Positions 49,283-62,525 of a stretch of 64,000 bases of DNA are shown piece by piece; position 1 is the first letter of the stretch, and each line of letters starts with the position of its first letter. A program made the position numbers and the translations under genes. Origin of the DNA: Epiperipatus broadwayi. Taxonomy: Eukaryota > Onychophora > Udeonychophora > Euonychophora > Peripatidae. The notes below the pieces were generated by a model, which saw only the letters and a program-made list of their open reading frames with translations, ran no database searches and had not been told where the DNA came from. The stretch spans positions 6,416,264-6,480,263 of the forward strand of contig JAQFVV010012434.1 of assembly GCA_028023455.1 (NCBI GenBank). The letters are read 5' to 3'.

Positions 49283-49833
49283 ACTCATTGAAATTAGTTA
49301 AATGTAAAATTAAAAGTTAATATAAAAATCTAAAATGTTAAACTTATTCCTCAAAATTTAAATATTATTTTATATGTGCGTAAATAAATATTTTTATATG
49401 TTAATTTCTGGCAGTGGCTTTTACTCTTTGATATTTAAGATATAAAATTTATAGATTTTTATCTCTGCGTCTCCGCTGAGCTAGTGACTTGGGCTAACGA
49501 TCGGAATATTTAAATAAAGTGGAATCTTAACAGCGCGTATCTGCCTACTCTATAAATTTTTCTAGGCTCAAATGCCTAGATGGCGCCCTTGTAGTGCAGA
49601 TATTGTTTTTGCGGTTAGATTCGATCTTCACTTTCATTCCAATTGGTACAATATGTAAACAAGACATTTATTTTATATAGCACGATGTTTTTTCTATAAA
49701 CTGTAATATTCATTTATATAGTTACATCTACAAAGCACATGTGCATTAGCTTATTGGCTTATTAATATTACAGTTTATAAAAAAAAACATTGTGCTATAT
49801 AAAATAAATGTCTTGTTTAAATATTTATTTAAA

Positions 49834-50760
49834 ATTGTGGGTTGCATCTTTAGGGGAGTAAAAAATTTTAATAGAGAAACTTATGGTCATCTTTTTAATT
49901 CTTTAGTATTTCCAATTCTAAACTTTGGCAGTGTTATTTAAAACTCTAACAATCACTCATAGTAGACCATTGGATGCTGTACAAACAAAATTTGTTATTG
50001 TGCAAAATTTGACACAGTTTATAACTCTCCTCATGTTTTTTTAAAACTATTAAAAAATCTTAATGATATTTTGTTTCTTGCAAAAGTAGTTAAAGGATAA
50101 ATCAACATAATAAGGACTGTACAATTTTTAATGAATAAAAATCATTCATATTTTTTGTTTTTAATAATTCTTAACTACAAAATTACTTTTATATAACTAA
50201 TTTCAAAATTAAGAAGAATTTTCCTTTTTCTTTTTACCTTAAATAGAGTTTTTAAAAGCATTAGTGAAATTTCTTACAGAATTCCTAACATCTATTTGAA
50301 ACATGGTAAGACTTTTTACATTGTGAAATTTAGAACAATTCCTTTAAGAAATTCTGCATTATTTAGTTTTCCAGAGTTTTTTTAATGTCTTTTATCATCA
50401 TGTTGATATTCATCATTTAACTACAGAATGAAATAAAAAATGCATCAATATATATAAAGAATATTAACTTATTTTTGTATTCTTATACATAATATTATTT
50501 TTGTTTTCCTTTTTTTTTTTTTTTGTTTATTATTGGTATTGTTTTCAGCAAGTAGGCTTTATTTAAGTAAATTGAAATTATTAATATAAAACAAATCTAT
50601 TTGTTTAATGCATATGTTTATGTTTTTCTCACACTCACTTATGCCTTTCTAATTGTTTTACAATATTTTCTTTTTAAGTTAAAGATTTTAGTCTAAGGCA
50701 GTAATTAGTTAGATACATTTATGTTTTCAGTCAATTGAATTTGACTGATGAAATTTAATC
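49834..50760 (+). pseudogene. CR1/Jockey-like LINE, 3' part
   Basis: Continues the interrupted element: RETYGHLFNSLVFPILNFGS resembles the usual thumb/C-terminal wording of CR1/Jockey LINEs (SLVRSILEYGS), followed by broken pieces to about 50430 and an AT-rich 3' end. Exact 3' end not defined. Confidence 0.65.
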
Positions 50761-51830
50761 TGACAGCTTATTACTAATTTTAATTTACTTTCTTTTGTTT
50801 ATTGCTGATTTTAATCAGTTTATCTTTCTTCCTCCAATAATCTAGCCATTTTGACTGGATTGCCTCAATATATTTTTAAAATAATATTTTGCAATTTAGT
50901 AATGTGAAATTAGAAGTTTTATTGATGAGAGCTTTTTTTTTGTATTTGTATTGCAGAAATAGTTATTATAGTGTAATTATTTTTTTTAATCTCAAAGAAT
51001 ATTAAGAAATTTTAAACAGTTATATAAATAGTTTCTTTATCCAATAGATTTAAAAAAGTAAAAATTTGATTAAACTTCTTAAATTGTTTTTTTTTTTTGT
51101 ATGTTAAACATCGATATAATATAAATAGATTTTATACACATATGCAATAACTATTCAATCTGTAAGTAATATATGTGATAACAAAAGAATGGAATTAATA
51201 ACACTATTTTATGCATATAAAAAAGATGTTGTTTATTTATAAATATGATATAAAGTATTAATATCTAATCTTTTTTTTAAAAGGCGAAAATTAATTAATT
51301 TTTTGAATATTCATTTTTGGCTGTATTTGGAAAGCTATATATAATATCTATATCTAAAACGAATAATTATTTTTAATGTATATAGATAAATTAGAAATAG
51401 ATTGTCCTTCATTTCTTACTGCCAAAAACTAATCTGTTTTTATGTGATGTCACCCTAACTATTGGATATTTTATTTACTGTAACAGAAAAATATAATTTT
51501 CACAATAAGACAGATGTCTTTTGTTTAAAAAGTATATTTTTTTATAAAAATAATCTAATAAGAGATTACTTATTAAAAAATTATTAAATATATAGAATTT
51601 ATTTTCCATTAAAAATATTAATATATAAAATTATATCTACTGAGAATGTAGATATTTTAAATTGACTTTTCTTAAATTAATGTTTACACTAGTTGATGAT
51701 TCAATCAATTGATTTTTAGACATGTTATTTTTCTGTATTTTAACTATCTGGTTTTTTTTTTTTTAGCTTTTAGTGATCTGAGCTATTCCATGCTTTTCTC
51801 TAAGAAAAAAAATCTTGCATGGTTTGGTGC
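50761..51830. other. AT-rich intron or intergenic sequence
   Basis: Nothing recognised. Confidence 0.5.
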
Positions 51831-51940
51831 AGTTTAGGGTGGCAGAGCTCAAAACCTATGAATAACTATCCAATTCTATTACTTTTGATGCTTGAACTTT
51901 TTATGAATTCTTGCACAATAAATCATTCAATTACTTATTT
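51831..51940 (+). repeat. Short interspersed repeat, copy 1
   Basis: Shares GGGTGGCAGAGCTC, a CTTGAACTTTTTATGAATTC-like segment and GCACAATAAATCATTCAATT with the copies at 60494-60612 and 63532-63640. The order GTGGCAG ... TCAAACTT ... GAGCAATAAAC is constant, so this is a dispersed family of about 110-120 bp. Class unknown. Confidence 0.5.
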
Positions 51941-52716
51941 AATGAAAAAAGAAAGTTATGAATCTGATCTTCAGAAATATTTGAGGAGAAGAGAAATATC
52001 ATGTTTTCAAATATAAATGGTGATAAATAAAATTGAGAATGTGAGCAATAATGAAAATAAATTCTTTTATCTCATCATGATTATTCCATTTAGGGTAAGC
52101 TTTAGCAATCAATGGATGCAAATGATGATTCCTGTTCAGTATTGTCCTATCCAATATTCCCAGACTAATTTCCAACTTATAACTATCATTAATGAGAAGC
52201 TTTGAATCTTGGAAATGTGTGCTTGGATCTTTATAGTCTATTGCATCTTTATTTTAACTTTCATCATCTATCTCTTTTACTATCAAGCTACCAGCCCAAA
52301 TTGAAAAATGTTAATGTTTCAATCTAAACCAAGTTGCTTGTGTATTTGTATAGATCTGAAGCCAGTTCAGTGTTTATTTTTATGTTGTCCTATAGGTATC
52401 TCTATCCTTGTGTCAGTCATTATTAATATAAATCAATGGGACATCACATGACTCCAGCTTTCACAATGCTGCTCAGTAGCAAATTTTTTTTTTCTTACCA
52501 TGATTATGCCACTTCATGCCAAATGATAGAAGTGCCTATAGTTATTACAAAATTAATGCAAAATAATCTATAAATATTGAAATAGTTTCACATTCTCATA
52601 ACTATACAAGCAAGCTGGCTTAGATTGAAAACATTAATGTTTTTTTTTTTTTTTTTAGATTGGAGTAAAAGTGCATTAGATTCAAAAGGTCTGGATGTGC
52701 TGCTCTCAGATCCAAA

Positions 52717-52762
52717 GCTCCTCAGTGTTGAAAGTTATAAGCTAGAAGCTAGTCTATTGATA
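52717..52762 (+). ncRNA. Degenerate hammerhead, tandem unit 1
   Basis: GCTCCTCA, then GTGTTGA in place of CTGATGA, a stem-loop around TTATAA, and AGAAGC followed by TAGTC. The layout is that of the 19315 ribozyme, but the core is mutated and should be inactive. Confidence 0.5.
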
Positions 52763-53158
52763 TGGATAAAATAGCACTGGATAGAAATTTATTAAGCATT
52801 ATCATCTAATATTTATTGGATGCCAAAGCAATATAGTAGGTAATCATGGTGAGAGAAAAAGAATTTGCTATTGAAGAGCATTATATAAGCTAGAATCATG
52901 TGATATCTTTAGTTTTATACTAATCTTGTCCAGAGGACAGAGGTGACTATAGTTATTAAAACACCAAGAATATCGTAGTATACAGACATAAAACTGATAT
53001 TCAGATCTATATAATTATAAAGCAAGTTGGTTTTGCGTGAAAACAATATATTTTTTAGCTTGGGATAAGAGTTTGAAAGTAAAACAAAAAAATAAAAGCT
53101 TTTAGAGGAAAAGTGCATTAGATTCAAAAGATCCAGGTATATTGCTCTCAGATTTGAA

Positions 53159-53206
53159 GTTCCTCAGTGATGAAAGCCATAATTTAGTAAATAGTCTGGG
53201 GATATT
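53159..53206 (+). ncRNA. Degenerate hammerhead, tandem unit 2
   Basis: Stem I TCCTCA/TGGGGA is intact over six positions. The core reads GTGATGA (C3 changed) and the GAAA segment has become GTAAA. TAGTC at the cleavage segment is kept. Confidence 0.5.
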
Positions 53207-53360
53207 GAATATGACAACACTGGATAGGGATTTATTAAGCATTATTATCTGACATCTATTTATCATTAAATCTTACCCTAGATCACATAAATATATAAAG
53301 AGAAAAAAAAAATTGATCCTGAATAGCATTATGTAAATTGTGATCATGTGATGTTTTTTT

Positions 53361-56300
53361 TTATGCCAAAGATAAAATTGGAAAATATAGAAAAGTGAAG
53401 AAATATACATATATAGGGATCAAAATTAATGGGAAATGGGTTATTAACAATAAACTATATAAAAAATATGATATTTTAAGAAAAAGTAACTATTAAATCT
53501 CTCTCATGGAAATGATGTTATATATATTACATCAGAATTGTTAATAAATTTAAATATGATTGCTTAAGAAATGAAGAGTGATACTGTTGAAAATAATATA
53601 TGGACATTGAATGAATGTTAGTATTAAAAATAAAGATGTATAGAAGATGATAGTTTTTAAATGAGAATATAATTTCTAGAATAGTTTTTAGTTGGATTCA
53701 TCAAAATACTTTAATTAGATTATTAGCCACAATTTTAATAGCTAAATAGTTATTAATTCACTTTTGAAAAATTGGTATCCATTAATTATGTAATAACTTC
53801 AGAACTTTCTGCCTGCTAATTAACTAACTAAATAAAACTATATATTAATTAGTTGTGGAGTATTGTTATTATTGCCTATATGGAATTTTAAAATTAAAAA
53901 TATGTATTAATTTTATTTTTTATTTATTTTTGCTGGTATTTGTTATGTTTAAATTCCTTATTAACTCCCATCCTGTTCTATTTAACTTCACAGCTTACTC
54001 ACAGGAGTCTTCATTAACAAGGAAATCCTCATTTTCTCAGCATTTGTATTAAAATAATTTAGAAGGTATTCATTGAGAATTTTATTTATAATTTAATACA
54101 TATATTTTTGCACATGTAGTTATTTGCACTTAATTATATGTATTATCCTATTTTAAGCATGTTAGAATAGTCCTCCCCGCTCTTCATTTTTGATCTAATA
54201 CTAATTGCATGATTTTTTAAAATTATTAAAACGTATGCCTTATTTTAAATCTTTATATATATATGTATACTATATGAACATGTTCACACAACACACATAC
54301 ATATATTGCTTAACCACTCAGAAATGCTTATTTGTGGGCATTTCTGAATACTTTAAATTTTGTAATATAAGTCAAAATATTGCCAAAATATGTTTTCCTC
54401 TATCACCATATATGTAGTTTAAATCCTAGCACTTCACTCAAATAAGCCAGAGTTTAAACACCTGATCTGCATGCTGTGATACTTTATATAGGAGAAAGAG
54501 AATTGCTATCTCACTTACTAACAGGCAAACCATCCCAGTCACTATAATATATTATTATTGTAGTCATTCAGAAATATTAATTTGTAGGACATTTGCCCCA
54601 TCTTAGAAGAATGATTACATTTGAAATACATGTATAATGGAAGAGAATAAGGTCTGCTATTTTTCACTGGACTTTGGCTACAAAACTGTAAAATTCACAT
54701 TGCTCAAGAGTATGCTATAAATCAGCATTTCTATCGATTACAATAATAATATATATGTAGTGTTTATATTGTTTATTAAATATATATATATATAAACATG
54801 CGCACACTCAAAGTTATCAGTAATCATATGCAAGTTCTTTTTCGAAATACAGTAATATTATTTTCATCATGATCTTTTTTTTTTTTTTTTAATGCTGCTA
54901 GAAAAAAGTAAAAAAAAACTTCACATAACCCACTTTCTTTTAGTCTTACTAATCATAAAAAAACGTCTCTGTAGACTATTTAGGTATTTGTTTAAAAGGG
55001 CATTAAGAATGCTATAATCAAATTTTCTGAGTATTTGGACAGGCAGTGCACATGAAGCAACAAAATTTCTTTCAGAACATTAGTTTTTAGTGTTGCCTTT
55101 CTATTACAATCTGATTATTATATGGCATTTTACTGTATTTTATTTATTTATTGATCAAATAGCCAAATTATTAGGGAAGACCATTCATTTTTATTATTAA
55201 CAGTGGATTTGGGTGTTTGACTTCTTTTTTATACTTCACACTTTTGTGCCATAACATTATTTTCATATTATAGGATATCTTTGATAGATTTTGGCGTTTA
55301 ATATTTAATTTACTTCAAAAAATAAAAATAATTATTCGGCTTTTTTTTTATGCAACTATAAAATGCAATATTCTTGACTTACTTTATGGCAATGACAATA
55401 GCAGTGACGATATATAACTGGAATAAGTGTGATGTGAGGAGAGAGCTATTTCCTATGATGCCTACATGATTAGTAATCTCTCCAACTACAAAAAATGATA
55501 TAAAGGATAAAAATTGAAACATTATTACATATATTTCAAGATCAATATTAGATTTTTGAGACACTATTTATCAACTTTTATCACATCTTTGCTGTTCTTT
55601 TATTTAAATGCTTTATCCCACTATTTAGTATTTGTAATTACAGAATAAAACACATTTATTTTAAATAAACAGATTATTGTAATAGTATAATACTACTATA
55701 TTGAATGTTGAATGCAAACGCATTACTAGTGAATTTAATAAATAGTAAAATTAATGTAATTATATTTCAAAATTAATATTTCTTAATATCAAAGTTAGAA
55801 AATGTAAAGTTTTTTTTTGCCTGTTCATGTTTATGTTTTACTTCAGTGAATCTCAAATTTTGTTTTAATCTTTAATATAATTTTACCTTACTTCTCTCAA
55901 TATATCTTTAAACTATATTTTTGAAATTACAATTTATTTATTTGTCTAATTGTTAAATAATTCAATTTATGTATTGTATATTTTGCAGAAGTTACTTCAA
56001 TTTTCTTAGCTATCTTTTATAGATTTCTGTTAAATATTGAAACAATCTGCCAGAAACTAAGAAAATCTCAATATTGTACTTATATTTTTAAAAAAGAGAA
56101 AAAGAAAAGATTTTAAATTGACCAGATCTTTTTTTTATAATTATTAGACAATCATCTTTATATATATATACTAGTAAAACATAATATTGGATCAAGAAAT
56201 AGACTTAAGATATTGGTTCTAACCGAAAAGAAGCAAATTTTATTTCTCTTCTGGATGATGCAATTCATTAAATATTTGGGGATCAATCAGTTTATCATTC

Positions 56301-56659
56301 CATTATTAGACTCAAAATGAGTCTATTTACAGACTTTTTTGGCATTGAAGAATGAGTTCAAGTAACCTCATATAACAATGGTAGAAAGTGTAAAATTTTT
56401 AGAAATAGTATATACTTTTGTAATTGCAACTTTTTATATTAAAATTATAATAAAAATATACAAATAAATTTAATATTCAAACTTATTTGTATCTATTATA
56501 AGCTATAAATTACAAGCAAACAATAAATTATAGACTTAATGATATAAACATAGGACTATGAATGTATAGATATTATTATTAATTGCATCATTATTAATAT
56601 TATGATTATTAATGCTTTAGTGAGATTTACAAATTTTTTTTTTATTACATTTTTCCAGC
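53361..56659. other. AT-rich intron of the plus-strand gene
   Basis: TA repeats at 54256-54264 and 54780-54794. No exon or element ends recognised. Confidence 0.45.
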
Positions 56660-56717
56660 TTGGTAATCACTATTCAATGGCTGAAAATAGTTTTGCTGAC
56701 TCTAGTTTTGATCATGG
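56660..56717 (+). CDS. Possible exon of the divergent plus-strand gene
   Basis: A 58-bp stretch lies between a good acceptor (long pyrimidine run, TTTTTCCAG) and a donor ATG|GTAAAT. In phase 0, the phase left by the exon at 33000-33044, it reads LGNHYSMAENSFADSSFDHG and leaves one base over. Another frame is also open, so the reading is not forced. The acidic/serine-rich peptide is not one I recognise. More exons are expected beyond the right edge. Confidence 0.35.
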
Positions 56718-59700
56718 TAAATATCTGGTTGAGATTTATATCATAAGCTAATATTTAACAACTTAATAAAAATTATATAAATGTGTTTATATATATATGC
56801 ATGTACACATAAACATTAATGTTGTGACTATATGATTTACCTTTGGATTGAATATTTTTGTATGATTGTGTGACATCACATATGGATGGAATATATAGTA
56901 TCATGGAAGAAAAACCAAGTTTTTATATAAAAATATATATTTAATGTTTAAATTTATTTATTAAGTGCATAGGATTTATGCAACTCGATATTGTTGAGTT
57001 ATTTTATAAATTATTAATAGGCGCATTTATGAAAAGGCAAAATCATTTCGATTTAATTAAATATATATTTACTAATGTTATTGATTTACACATATAACAT
57101 GCATATTTACCTTTAATAAAATATTACACAAAAATATTCTGCACTTATACTTTTTTTTCACATCCAAGTATCATCTCCTTTCAAGAAATTTAGTTAACTA
57201 CTATGTTTTTTCATCATGTCAGATTTTGAGCTTTTTGTACACATTCTTTATAAAGCATGTAAATCTAATCTATGACATTCACTCAAATCAATCTTTTTTT
57301 TTTTAGTCACTTTCTTAAGATGAGCTTACTGTATATTTTGATATTCTTTATATCAACTACAAATATTGATTATTCAATATGGTTAGAGTAAAAGGAGTTG
57401 GATTGCTTCTATTAGATACATTCTGTTTTTCTTATCATTTTCAAAAATATTTTTTTGATACTTAACATTTTTATTTTTTCTTCATTTCTTTTTCTAGCAT
57501 TCCATTTTATTTATATAAGCAATGGAATTTTGATTATCCAATATAAACGACAGCATCAAATACTTAGATAAATGGAAATGTCAAATAACATGTAAGTTAT
57601 CAGTGATAAAAGAAGTTGAACAAAATGTCAGTATAAGTTTGATTGTAAACTACAATATTTGTACTCTTATAAATATATTTTTAAGAAAAGAAGTTTAATA
57701 TATTTATGTAATTATAATGATTATATTTTATTAATAACTTAATCTATATATTAAGAGCAATACAACTCCTTATAGCCATCATTTTGCCTGTATTTGACTA
57801 CAATAATTCAATACAAATTATTTTTCAACAGATCTATGGATTACCTTTGTATTTATTGATTTTTACTTCCTTTTAAACAACTATATTTTTTTTGTTGTTA
57901 TATTATCAAAATAATAATTAGAAAATTTTAATCACTTTACAATAATAATATTTAGATATTTATTTTTATATCTTTACATTATTTTTATAATCATATAAAA
58001 AATGTAATAATTATAGTTACTTTATTTTCTTGTGGTGATATTCAAACATTTTTTTTTTTTGGACTACAACATAGAAATACTATCATTCAATTTTGTGATA
58101 TAATTTCAACATTAGTAAAAGTCTATACTCACCCAATTCAAGCAAGTGAAGAAAAAAATGGAAAAGTTTTATTAACATGAAGTCAGGTGTATATTTTAAT
58201 AAATGGTAATTAGAATTCTGGAGAAAGAAATAGAAAAGAAGGAAAAACCAAGCAGGAATGTAACTGGATAATTACTAATAAATTGATATGAATTCAATGA
58301 TCATTTTATTGTCAGAAATTTTTTAAATTATCAAAGTGCTAATTATGCATGTTATCATTACTGAGTTGAATTCATAAGAATTAAGTTGATTATATTCTTG
58401 ATTCATAATGATGGAAAATTTCAATTTTAGTATTGATAGTTTTCACAAATTAATCATGCAAGTGATAATGAAAAAGAACTTATTTATCCAATATTCTTGA
58501 TATAATCTAGAACATTCCTATATACAGTATTTTAAAATAGTATCAAAACTGATTTAAAGTTTTTGTTGTAATTGATATTGATCCAGATGAGTTTTGAGTG
58601 AAAGTGAAAGAATTAAAAGATAAATGTGTGTGTGTGTGGGGGGGGGGGGAGATGAAAGAATTAAAATTTAATATAAATAGCTGTCAAGAAAGATGAAGGT
58701 AGATTATTTAAATATAATCACATTGTATAAAAATACTAATATTTTACAGCTGGCTGTTAAAACATTTAATATTCTTATAATTTTCCCCAAATATATGCAT
58801 AATGTAGATTTTGCACTTTGTTTTACATACATGGATGTCACACACACACACACATAAAAACAAATAGTAGGTTTAATTAAATCTTTTCGTGCTTAGGTCT
58901 AAAAATTGCTTCATTGAGAAAAAATAATGCAAATGAAGTGAAAAACATGCATAAAACATTCATGAATAATATGCCATTCAATTTACAAAGTATTACCTTA
59001 GACGAATAAGACATAATCATTATTTTCTTTGACCATTATAATTTGTAATGCAATACAGCTTTGAACATTAGCAATTAGTGATAATCACTTTTAATTATTT
59101 GTCTGGTTCCATAATTTATAACAGTACCAGATTAAAAAAAATATATATTTGCAGTCTTTACCTAGTCTAATCTCTCTGCCTTATAAGTAGAAATTATTGG
59201 TAAATGTTAGATGTTGAAAATGCATTATTTTTATGGAAAATTTATTGCAAGCTTATTTTTCAGAAAAGATAGCAATATGACTTATAAAATTTCATTCATA
59301 TACCAATAGGAATAAATTACTATAAGTGGTGATGCACCATATAAATATATTAATACCTGGTAGAAAATGATACATTTTCCATTATCTAACATATACAGAA
59401 TTAATGATAATTGAAACATATACACATCAAATTTTATCAGTGAACTTAACACCATTCCTGTTGTCATGTATCTCATATCTTTTGAGTATTTATTGGAAAT
59501 CATTAGTAAAGTTGCCAGCAGCTCTATTCTATCTCTTCCAATCTTCATTTACATTATTGTCTGTCATATAAATCCTTTTAGACTAATATCTGCTTATATT
59601 CTTTATGATTCCTAGAATATTATTGCAGTCACTGATACCAAACAACTGCTTTCAAATTCTGGTATTCTGAGTGCAAGTGATAGCTTAGAACAGTCACTAC

Positions 59701-60493
59701 CTATGAGGATTTACAATCACCATTTTGGAATACTTGCAACTATTGATAAAATCGATGACAACATCTTATAGGTTATCTTAGTTTTTTCAATCCAAAACTA
59801 TATCTTGTTCTCTTTAATATGAAATATTGCTTACTAATTGACTGTCTTGAACTCTTCTCTCTTGTAGCTTATGTATGATTGGATGCTAATTTTAATAATT
59901 TTGATATCTTAGCTATTCATCCACATCTATTTGTTTGCAGTCTACATTTTATTCTATTCTATTTGGAACAATTTATTATATCAAGAAGTCATTTAAAAAT
60001 AAAGCAAAAAAAAAAAAGTTAACAAGTTAGTATATTAAAAATCAAACACACTTTATTTTAATAACTGTGAGAACTTTGCTAATATTACTGAACATTCTTG
60101 GTTATTTACTATTGTCATTAATAAATACTTTCAAAAAATTATCTACTTTTTTAATCAGTTCTCACCTTTCTTAGTAGATGAAGCTATTATTAAAAAAAAA
60201 ATTTTTTTAAGAAAAAATAGCACAACATTTTGTAGCATAAATTTACAGATAAATATCACATTGCTAGAGGAAATTGGATTACAAAGTACCTTTAAAACAG
60301 CCTTGATGGTTTTTTAATATTCTGGTCCAAATTATTCTAATGAAGAGTTTCTTGTTTGATGTTTTTATGCAAAGGATGTAAAAGTGGCATTGTGCCAAGT
60401 ATATATTTATTAATTCACAGCAGAACAACTTGTGCAATGTCAAAAGTAATTTACTTCAATGATAATTATATTCATATTGCCCTGTGTATTTCA
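56718..60493. other. AT-rich sequence with microsatellites
   Basis: GTGTGTGTG followed by a G11 tract at 58626-58650, and CACACACACACACA near 58840-58853. A GC-richer open stretch of about 48 codons at 59628-59770 (after TATTATTGCAG) is discussed in the findings. No other gene recognised. Confidence 0.45.
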
Positions 60494-60612
60494 GTATAGT
60501 GGAAGAGTGGCAGACTGGAATTTAAGGCTCTGGAATAATGGTCCGGCTCTGTCACATTTAGTGCTCAAACTTCTTATAAATTTTTGAGCAATAAACTATA
60601 TGATTATTTTAT
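60494..60612 (+). repeat. Short interspersed repeat, copy 2
   Basis: Best preserved copy of the family described at 51831-51940: GTGGAAGAGTGGCAGACTGG at the left and GAGCAATAAACTATATGATT at the right. The AATAAA near the end may serve as a poly(A) signal. Confidence 0.55.
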
Positions 60613-62301
60613 ATAATCATATTAATTGGATTGTAATTTATAAAAAGAACATTTTCAGTTGTTTCTGATTAAATTTTCATTGTATTTGATAGTATTAAAC
60701 TTTTAATTAAAAGTAAAATAGCATTAAATATAATTGTAAAAAATATTTTTAGTAATCTAGTATGTTTTAGATATAGAGTAAATAGCGGAAGTCATATTTC
60801 AACTGAATAAAAATGAAAAACCAACAAGTTCACTAGGCTTTTAAAGTGACTTCATGGATGTTTTTGATAGCCAAGAATTTGAAAATTAACTTAAACTTGT
60901 TAGTGAAGATAACTTATTTAAATAATATGAGCAATATGGCAAGGAATATAGATTACAAGAGATAAGATATTGCCCATTATTTAAAAATAGTTTTCTTAGT
61001 CTGCTATTATTTTTTAACTTATTATCATGCCAAGTCATATTATGGTGTTTAATGGCATGATATGCTGATTAAAAAATATTTTATGTGATAAAGCTATTCA
61101 GTTTGATCATTAAATATAGTGATTGAAAAACTATTTAGAATGAAAGCAGTTGTAAGCATTTTGAATTTCTCTGATTTTGAATGAATTGAATCTCATAAGC
61201 TATTTCTAATCCAACTTTTATAAATTGTTTTCTTACTTTCTATAGCTACATCCCTCTTTATATAATGGATAACAGATTTATTGGGATTTAATAAACCCCA
61301 TTGTATTATTATTGATAACCAATTTATTCTACTAGGAATTTTTTGGTATACATGTGTTAATAGTTCATATGAAGTAGACATTCTTTCCATTTTTTCTTTT
61401 AATTCTCTTTAAATATATGAAAGTATATAAGTGTTACCATGGAACACTTATTGTCTGACAATGAACCATGGCAATCTCATCATCCATCTATGGTTAATTT
61501 AGATAATTTTCCATCTGATGAACAATAAATATGTATTCCAATTATGATTTAATTGATAAAACCAACTGTGTTCTATTTCTTAGTAGGAAACGATTCAGGA
61601 GTATGTTTGATATGAATTTTTGGATGAAATGATTGAAGATTAAAATCAATTAGCTGAAAAGTCTGATTCAGAGATGAATTGGGCAAAGTTGCTAGAATAT
61701 TCAATTAATTTTATTATTAATGTTTTTATTGAGGATTGTTCTAATGCAGGATAAGGCGGATTTTGATATTGTTTTCACACAGCAGATAGACAATGTATTG
61801 AATAAGTAAGTTAGATTATAAGTTTCATCTGGAAGAGAATAAACTAATATATTAGTAAGTTATAAGTAATCATAGTAGAGGAGCTATAACTTGGAATAAT
61901 GCCTTTTCTAGAGGATTTTAAAAGAAATACAGAATTTTGTCAAAATTTACTAAAAGTGGATATTATGCAATAATAAATTGGCCGAAATGTTTCAAATGTT
62001 AGCTAAAAAAGGTTTATTATATATATTTATTTTTATTAAATATAGCTGCGTGTTTGAGCTTAGAGAATCCTAACACTTGTGGTTTGATTGGGTATACTGC
62101 AGTATTTATTGATGAAGTGCCAATTAGTTTAATTAGCTATTTAAATACAGTATTCACTTGCCTGAGAGTTGGATATTGTTTTTTTTTTTTTGTTAATGAC
62201 CTTTTCTTTAGCCAACATTCAAAATGTTTTGGCTAATTTATTGCAAACAAAAATGAAAAGGATAACAAGTTTTATATTATGCTATGTAAATTTTATTAAG
62301 T
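60613..62301. other. AT-rich sequence with possible decayed coding fragments
   Basis: Between about 61440 and 61830 short plus-strand frames (for example AEKSDSEMNWAKLLEYSINF) look like remnants of a coding sequence with stops, but I cannot name the family. The rest holds nothing recognised. Confidence 0.35.
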
Positions 62302-62525
62302 TCACCTTACTTCAAACACTGTTTAGCAAAAAAATTTATATTGTATATATACACACACACTGATGTTTCGTTTGCCCCGCAGTCCTCTTCAGAATCACTT
62401 CTATCTCAATTTCTTAAAAATTTCCCCCCAAAATATTGAGATAGAGGTGATTCTGAAGATGACTGCAGGAGAGTCGAAATATATACACAATAAAATTTTT
62501 GCTAAAAAGTGTTTGAAGTAAGGTG
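62302..62525. mobile_element. Inverted-repeat element with hammerhead-like core
   Basis: Arms of about 100 bp: the outer ends share CACCTTACTTCAAACACT, and the inner parts share CTATCTCAAT. Left flank AAATTTTATTAA and right flank AAATTGTATTTA may be a worn 12-bp duplication. The right arm carries CTGAAGATGACTGCAGG and then GAGTCGAAA, the left arm a related version on the other strand. Size, palindromic form and core motif resemble Penelope-type terminal repeats. Confidence 0.55.
62453..62479 (+). ncRNA. Hammerhead-like core (CTGAAGA ... GAAA)
   Basis: CTGAAGA fits CTGANGA. GACT pairs with AGTC as stem II, followed directly by GAAA. I could not find a convincing stem I pairing, so this may be a remnant of a ribozyme. 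Confidence 0.4.

Larger units (their letters stand above)
47235..49819. mobile_element. Unclassified 2.6-kb nested insertion with 14-bp target duplication
   Basis: The direct repeat AATATTTATTTAAA (47221-47234; 49820-49833) and the resumed LINE reading frame across it (SHVQYLFK before, IVGCIFRGVKNF after) prove a clean insertion. The first 64 bp (47235-47298) is the inverted complement of 49709-49772, and that right copy is itself the loop of a 50-bp-arm hairpin (49660-49711 and 49765-49819). The interior is GC-richer than the window. It has a CCAAT word (47905-47913), TATAAAAAGG (47991-48000), a palindrome TGTGGTATG...CATACCACA near 48047-48069 and an AATAAA near 49516. No reverse transcriptase or transposase is visible. 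Confidence 0.7.
52085..53360 (+). mobile_element. Old hammerhead retroelement: inverted unit plus two tandem units
   Basis: A minus-oriented unit (about 52085-52450) is followed by two plus-oriented units of about 430-440 bp (about 52531-52938 and 52939-53345), then the family tail GTGATCATGTGATG. Equivalent hammerhead-like segments in the two direct units start at 52717 and 53157. Units share AGTGCATTAGATTCAAAAG and CTATAGTTATTA. They belong to the family of 19189-19520 (GGGATATTG, CACTGGATAGGGATTT-like). Divergence between units is high, so it is old. The architecture equals that of 10353-11412. Confidence 0.65.

Noticed and set aside
50748-50780. CTGATGA word at 50748
   Set aside because: No pairing stem II or GAAA follows; chance occurrence in AT-rich DNA.
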